Source: Asterias amurensis (lineage: Eukaryota > Echinodermata > Asteroidea > Forcipulatida > Asteriidae). Taken from it: DNA of 64,000 bases. The stretch spans positions 15,494,177-15,558,176 of the forward strand of contig NC_092659.1 of the NCBI RefSeq assembly GCF_032118995.1, written 5' to 3'. Below are positions 58,552-64,000 of this stretch, piece by piece (the stretch's first letter is position 1; each line of letters begins with the position of its first letter). The position numbers and the translations under genes are program-made. The notes under the pieces are model-generated. The model saw only the letters and a program-made list of their open reading frames with translations, was not told the DNA's origin and made no database searches.

Positions 58552-59642
58552 ATGTCTGAGTTGCTGTCATTGTTGTCCATATCTAGGTTGCTGTTATTGT
58601 CAATGTCTTATTTGCTGTCATTGTTTCTTAAAAAAAAAAATTATGTCATTGTTGTCCATGTCTTAGTTGCTGCCATTGTTTTCCCATGTCTTAGGTGCGG
58701 TCATTATTGTCCATGTCTGAGTTTCTGTCATTGTTGTCCGTGTCTAAGTTGCTGTCATTGCTGCCCATATCTTGACTTAGCTGTGGTCATTATTGTCCAT
58801 GTCTAAGTTTCTGTCATTGTTGTCCGTGTCTAAGTTGCTGTCATTGTTGTCCATGTCTGAGTTTCTGTCATTGTTGTCCATGTCTGAGTTGCTGTCATTG
58901 TTGTCCATGTCTGAGTTTCTGTCATTGTTGTCCGTGTCTAAGTTGCTGTCATTGTTGCCCATATCTTGACTTAGCTGTGGTCATTATTGTCCATGTCGGA
59001 GTTTCTGTCATTGTTGTCCGTGTCTAAGTTGCTGTCATTGTTGTCCATGTCTGAGTTTCTGTCATTGTTGTCCATGTCTGAGTTGCTGTCATTGTTGTCC
59101 ATGTCTGAGTTTCTGTCATTGTTGTCCATGTCTGAGTTGCTGTCATTGTTGTCCATGTCTGAGTTTCTGTCATTGTTGTCCATGTCTCAGTTGCTGTCAT
59201 TGTTGTCCGTGTCTAAGTTGCTGTCATTGTTGTCCATGTCTGAGTTTCTGTCATTGTTGTCCGTGTCTAAGTTTCTGTCATTGTTGTCCGTGTCTAAGTT
59301 GCTGTCATTGTTGCCCATATCTTGACTTAGCTGTGGTCATTATTGTCCATGTCGGAGTTGCTATCATTATTGCCCTTGTCTGAGTTGCTGTCATTGTTGG
59401 CAATGTCTGATTTGCTGTGAACGTTGTCCTGTGTCTTAGTTGCTATCAGTTGTCAATGTCTTAGTTAATAGTCAGTATCAATGTTGTCCACGTCTGAGTT
59501 GCTGTCGTTGTTGTTAATGTCTTAGTTGTTGTCATTATTGTCCATGTCTGAGATGCTGTCATTTTTGTCTTGTGTCTTAGTTGCTATCATTGTTGTCAAT
59601 GTCTGAGTTGCTGTCATTGTTGTCCCGCGTCTCAGTTGCTAT

Positions 59643-60135
59643 TGTGGTGACTACATGTACCTGTATAATAATAATATTGATATCACGTGTTTTCAATCCA
59701 CCAATCAACGCCCGTTTTGTGTTCCTGTTGGTGCACGGCTTGTGCATCGTTTAACGTTGATATTTCGCTGGTTGCTTTTGGGCACATGTAAATTCGTTCT
59801 TCGGTTAGTTTGCCCCGTTTCCGGACACGTTTGCTTTTAAGTCTTTGCAGTTTTGACAACCAGTTTTATACCTTACAGAGGAGTCGTTGGAGTTTTTATT
59901 GTTAACTGTTTTGAGTATTGTTCATCGTCAGTCGTCTGTTCCCGTGTGAACACTATTTATATCGCATCGAAACTATATAACTTCGCTACGCTGACCGCGA
60001 CCGCTTTCACTTCACGTAATCAGATCACGAACAAACAGCACCGATCCATAAACCCAGATTGCCGTATTGTGGTGAGTTATTATTGAACTTCTCAAGCACA
60101 TATTGAAAACGTCATGCCCAAACACGATCCCCAAA
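59643..60135. mobile_element. Possible solo LTR-like insertion in the satellite (fossil)
   Basis: A 493-bp non-satellite block starts with TG and has CTAT on both sides (59,639-59,642 and 60,136-60,139), as expected for a short target duplication. A TATA-like ACTATATAAC lies near 59,975. No internal coding region is attached. The family is not recognised, and a different kind of insertion is possible. Confidence 0.35.
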
Positions 60136-61547
60136 CTATCATTGTTGTCAGTGTCTTAGTTTTTTTTGCTATCATTGTTGTCAACGTATGAGTTGCTGTC
60201 ATTGTTGTCCATGTCTGAGTTGCTATCATTTTTGTCCACTCCATGTCTATACTCTATTGCTGTCATTGTTGTCCATGTCTGAGATGCTATCATTGTTGTC
60301 AATGTCTTAGTTGCTGTCATTGTTGTCCATGTCTTAGTTGCTGTCATTGTTGTCCATGTCTGAGATGCTATCATTGTTGTCAGTGTCTTAGTTGCTGTCA
60401 TTGTTGTCCATGTCTTAGTTGCTGTCATTGTTGTCCATGTCTTAGTTGCTGTCATTGTTGTCCATGTCTGAGATACTATCATTGTTGTCAATGTCTTAGT
60501 TGCTGTCATTGTTGTCCATGTCTTAGTTGCTGTCATTGTTGTCCATGTCTTAGTTGCTATAATTGTTGTCCATATCTGAGTTGCTGTCGTTGTTGTCCAT
60601 GTCTGAGTTGCTGTCATTGTTGTCCCGTGTTTTAGTTGCTGTCATTATTGTCAATGTCTTAGATGCTATCATTGTCTGATTGTTGTCCTTGTCTGAGTTG
60701 CTGTCATTGTTGTCCATGTCTGAGTTGCTGTCATTGTTGTCCCGTGTTTTAGTTGCTGTCAATATTGTCAATGTCTTAGTTGCTATCATTGTCTGATTGT
60801 TGTCCTTGTCTGAGTTGCTGTCATTGTTGTCCCGTATCTTAGTTGCTGTCCTTATTGTCCATGTCTGAGTTGCTGTCATCATCTCGACTTAGCTATGGCC
60901 ATTGTTGTCCATGTCTGAGTTGCTGTCATTGTTGTCAATGTCTTAGTTGCTGTCATTGTTGTCCTGTGTCTGAGTTGCTGTCGTTGTTGTCAATGTCTTA
61001 GTTGCTGTCATTGTTGTCCATGTATGAGTTGCTGACATTTTTGGCAAAAAAGTTGCCATATCCACGTATTTTGATTTCTTGAAATCCGTTAAACCAGATA
61101 ATGTGATCAAAAGGCGCATTAATTATGGTTTGACTTGTGTGCTTTGGATGCTTAAATAAATCGTACAATTTTAAAAAGATACAGTATAAAATGTTCAAGT
61201 TATTATATTTCAAAATACTTCCTGCAACGCTTACTGATCGGTAGTAGACTTAAAAAGCAAGACACGTTCTCAAAAGATCAAAATCTACCTTGCAAACATT
61301 TTAATATATCACATTGCAATGCCTCAAATCCCATAGACTAGACGTACAAATGGTTCCCTGCTCAAAATGTTCATGTATGTGATAACATCTATGATTAGCA
61401 TAACAATCATCATCCACCATGCATAACAATCATCATCCACAATGTTCACATTGAAGTTTTTGTACACGCAAGGTATTTTACTGCTGTAGCCATGACTTTG
61501 CCCCCAAGGTCAATCATTATAGAACTGGTTCACTTGTTCGGTACTTT

Positions 61548-61988
61548 AAGGCACTGGCCACGTTTGGTAATTGTCATATTTATAAAAAAAATAAAAATAA
61601 AAAAATAAATAAAAAAAAAGGGCACTGCGACACCTTTGGTATTTTGTCAAAGAGCAGCATTCTCACTTGATGTATCCTATTAAATGCACAATAAAAACAA
61701 TCTGTGACCATTAGGACTCGATTGGCTATCAAAGTTGCAAGAGAACAATGAAAGAAAAACCACCCTTGTTCCACAAATAACGTGTTTGCTTTCAGATGCC
61801 TAATAAAAGGCCTGATGTTAATATTTGAGTGAAAATTTATCTCCCACTCAAAAACTACGTTACTTCAGAGGGAGCCGTTTCTCACAATGTTTTATACTAT
61901 CAACAGCTCGCCATTGATCGTTACCGAGTAAGTTTGTTATGGTAACAATTACGTTGGGTTATAACTAACAGTTTCCAGTGCATTTAAT
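61548..61988. mobile_element. Diverged TIR elements (GGACACTATTGG family)
   Basis: A stub at 61,548-61,580 is followed by an A-rich stretch and an older full-length copy at 61,618-61,988 with a decayed right end (AACAGTTTCCAGTGCATTTAA). Confidence 0.55.
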
Positions 61989-62086
61989 TAAACAGTTAAG
62001 TGTATACTTTTGAGCTCTGTGTTGAGTGTACGATTTGTGTGCATTGTTATGGAGTGGTGCAAACCAGTGCCAGGAATGAGCGACCC

Positions 62087-62432
62087 TTTAAGGAACACGT
62101 TGCCTTGGATAGGTCGAGTTGGTCTTTGCAAAGCGTTTGAAACCGTTTGTTATAAAATGCATAACTTGTTATGGTTAGAAAGATAATTTAAAAGTAGAAT
62201 ACAATGATCCACACAAATTTGCCTCGAAATTGCGTGGTTTTCCTTTTACTTTGCGAACTATCACGGTCGGCCTTTTATGGGAGTCTACAACGTGACTCCC
62301 ATAAAAGTCGACGAGGTAAAAGGAAAACCACGCAATTTCGAGTGATACTTGTGTGGATCATTCAGACTACTTAAAATATCTCTCTAATCATATATGCATT
62401 TTATAACAAACGGTTACAAACGCTTTTCAAAG
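62087..62432. mobile_element. Long-armed foldback element
   Basis: The most symmetrical member of the family at 2,998 and 18,508. The centre is near 62,288, where 'gggagtctac' meets 'gactcccataaaa'. 'ggaacacgttgccttggat' marks the left end; the matching right end is cut by the next element. Confidence 0.75.
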
Positions 62433-63279
62433 ACAGAAACCACTAAAATCTGACATTTTTAGGGTAAAATATTACCATTTGGAAAAAATATGTCATAACC
62501 ATGTCAGTTTCTTTCACATATATGCAAATTTGGTATCAAAATGATGAGAATTGCATGCTCAAATCAATTCTTTTGTTAAAAATAAATTTTCAGAAATGTA
62601 GGATACTGTAATCTTTAATATGTTATCATGACCTTTGACCCAGTTTTTGAAATAATGTATCATTCCAAAAATCAACGAAATAAAAATCACTGATAGAGGA
62701 AGACATGCTCTATCAAGTGATTTTTATTTTGTTGATTTTTGGAATGATGCATTGTTTCAAAAATTGGGTCAAAGGTCACGACAACATATTAAAGATCATG
62801 GTGAATTGTACAAAAATAGTCATAAAGTTGGAAATTTTGAAGAGCCCAACTGTTTCTTAGTGGATTCTGATACAGGAAGACATGCTCTATTAAGTGATTT
62901 GTGTTTCGTTGATTTTTGGAATGATACATTATTTTAAAAACTGGGTCAAAGGTCACTAAAACATTATAAAGATTACAGTGACTAGCGTTTCAGAAATTTT
63001 CTTTTTTAACAAAAGAATTGATTTCAGCATGCAATTCTCATTATTTTGATACCAAGTTTGCATATTTGTGATGAGAATTGACATGTAATAGATGTTAAAT
63101 TTGCATCGGGGATAAAGAATATTAATTTTGGTTTTTACCCATACACCGATGTGAGTTAGCACTGTATACTCAGTACTTTCCCGAGTCCTGTGAAAAAGAA
63201 TTGACATGGTTATGACATTTTTCTACCAAAAAGGTGGTATGTTACCCTAAAAACGTCCGATTGTAGTGGTTTCTGCCCT
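62432..63279. mobile_element. Large foldback element (about 850 bp)
   Basis: The left end 'agaaaccactaaaatctgac' and the right end 'gtagtggtttct' are inverted, and long inner arms pair ('ctttgacccagtttttgaaa' with 'aaaaactgggtcaaaggtca'). The 'gaagacatgctctat' block occurs twice, so the centre is partly duplicated. A segment at about 63,085-63,195 resembles gene A intron sequence near 26,450-26,545 and interrupts the right arm. Confidence 0.7.
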
Positions 63280-63471
63280 GACCACACGGTAAGTCAGATC
63301 GGGCTAAAAATTGGTGTGCATTTATTGCTCAATAGCACCTACAAGCACAGCAATTTTTATCAAAATCGGAAGACATGAGGTAAAAAAGTGCGTTGGTCTT
63401 ACATGGAATTATCCATTAACAGAAGTATGCATTTTGGTCGCAACACAATATAAATGTATAGGATTTGAGGC

Positions 63472-63812
63472 ATTTGGTTTGCGGTAACACCATGTGTGTA
63501 TCTATGTGTGTGTCTGTCTCCTGACGATGACTAGAGCAAGCTAGTTGAAACGTTGAGACCAATTCAGAACTGACTCCGCGGCAGTACAGATAATTACGAT
63601 CCTATAAGCTAAAGTAGCAGTCCAGTCTGTTTTCAATACAATCCGCCCTGGTAATAGTTAAAAAGCAGGCAGGACAGTTCTTTTCAGAACTGAGAAGTCT
63701 CCCGAACCTCCGTTTGTCTACTCCGCGGCAGTAGAATAAAGCAAGACAGTTCTCTAAGAACAAACTCTACCTGGCAAGTAGATACACACATGGTGTTACC
63801 GCAAACCAAATA
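63472..63812. mobile_element. GGTTTGCGGTAACACC-ended TIR element next to the second gene B
   Basis: The ends are 30-bp inverted repeats ('ggtttgcggtaacaccatgt' left, reverse complement right). It ends about 100 bp before the start codon of the second gene B. At gene B itself only the right end remains (41,075-41,120), so the first copy lost the rest. Confidence 0.65.
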
Positions 63813-63909
63813 TACAACAATATAAATGCTTCATCAGAATTCCTTCCCATTGAATATTAATAGAAAATGAATGGACTCCATTATTTTGTTTTCAATCAAC
63901 AGTTCAATC

Positions 63910-64000
63910 ATGTCCTCGACTACTGAACCACTTCATTGGAAAGAGCAGCCGTGCCATTTCACCTGGAATCTTTCTGCTGGTGATCTTACTGATTATGAAG
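63910..64000 (+). CDS. Second gene B copy, 5' end only (runs off the right edge)
   Basis: The ATG at 63,910 opens a frame matching gene B (MSSTTEPLHWKEQPCHFTW...) over all 30 codons present, with one visible change (Phe to Tyr near the end). The DNA from about 63,770 is also nearly identical to 41,075 onward. Since the duplication unit contains all of gene B, a complete copy is expected beyond the window. Confidence 0.75.
   Translation, partial: MSSTTEPLHWKEQPCHFTWNLSAGDLTDYE

Larger units (their letters stand above)
58264..61045. repeat. 27-bp satellite array, second copy (interrupted)
   Basis: Same unit as 33,030-39,235 but shorter: 58,264-58,291, 58,552-59,642 and 60,136-61,045, split by a MITE and a 493-bp insertion. 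A ...TTTCTGTC variant of the unit is common here and rare in the first array. Confidence 0.9.
50761..64000. repeat. Tandem duplication unit, second copy (continues past the window)
   Basis: It is co-linear with 28,496 onward through 51,078-52,103, 53,108-53,584, 57,746-58,260, the satellite, 61,075-61,545 and 63,770-64,000. Differences are the missing LINE (29,128) and missing 290-bp element (29,794), plus two extra segments here (52,104-53,107 and 53,585-57,745). Confidence 0.8.

Noticed and set aside
58486-61213. Open frames in the second satellite array
   Set aside because: Same explanation as for the first array.
1-64000. Canonical tRNA, rRNA or snRNA genes
   Set aside because: Only SINE-type B-box sequences were seen; none folds into a complete tRNA by eye.

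Overview
The window is animal nuclear DNA: interrupted genes with GT-AG introns, many short inverted-repeat elements, minisatellites and recent segmental duplications. A dispersed terminal-inverted-repeat element with ends like GGCAGTGGACACTATTGG occurs about ten times and resembles repeats I associate with echinoderm genomes. I infer an echinoderm, probably a sea star, but no gene here fixes the species.

Left third (1-19,634). Two TRIM-type genes lie in tandem on the minus strand. The left one is cut by the window edge (1-922). The right one is whole (9,401-16,680, seven coding exons). Its RING / two-B-box / coiled-coil exon splices in frame, through a 33-nt microexon, to exons for an FG-repeat, nucleoporin-like region, two Ran-binding domains and a Thr-rich tail (1,257 aa predicted). 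This TRIM-FG-RanBD architecture is the most striking thing in the window. About 4 kb of the two loci (1-4,117 and 15,772-19,634) is a clear segmental duplication.

Middle and right (21,851-64,000). Two large paralogous genes stand head to head: gene A on minus (21,851-28,812, seven coding exons, 1,106 aa) and gene B on plus (41,219-49,269, eight coding exons, 1,103 aa). Each has one long first coding exon for an IFIT-like tetratricopeptide protein with an N-terminal PCHFTW signature, then six or seven short phase-0 exons for an unrecognised helical region of about 490 aa. The 12.4 kb between them holds a 27-bp satellite array (33,030-39,235) with higher-order repeats of about 1.06 and 1.22 kb. 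A tandem duplication starting inside gene A exon 1 (28,496) is repeated from 50,761. It yields a beheaded gene A copy (50,761-51,077), a second intergenic region with its own satellite, and the start of a second gene B at 63,910 that runs off the window.

The two gene families (a RING ligase with nucleoporin/Ran features, and IFIT-like TPR proteins) recall vertebrate antiviral families, and both are expanding by tandem duplication. The window therefore looks like a fast-evolving innate-immunity neighbourhood, but that role is inferred from family resemblance only.
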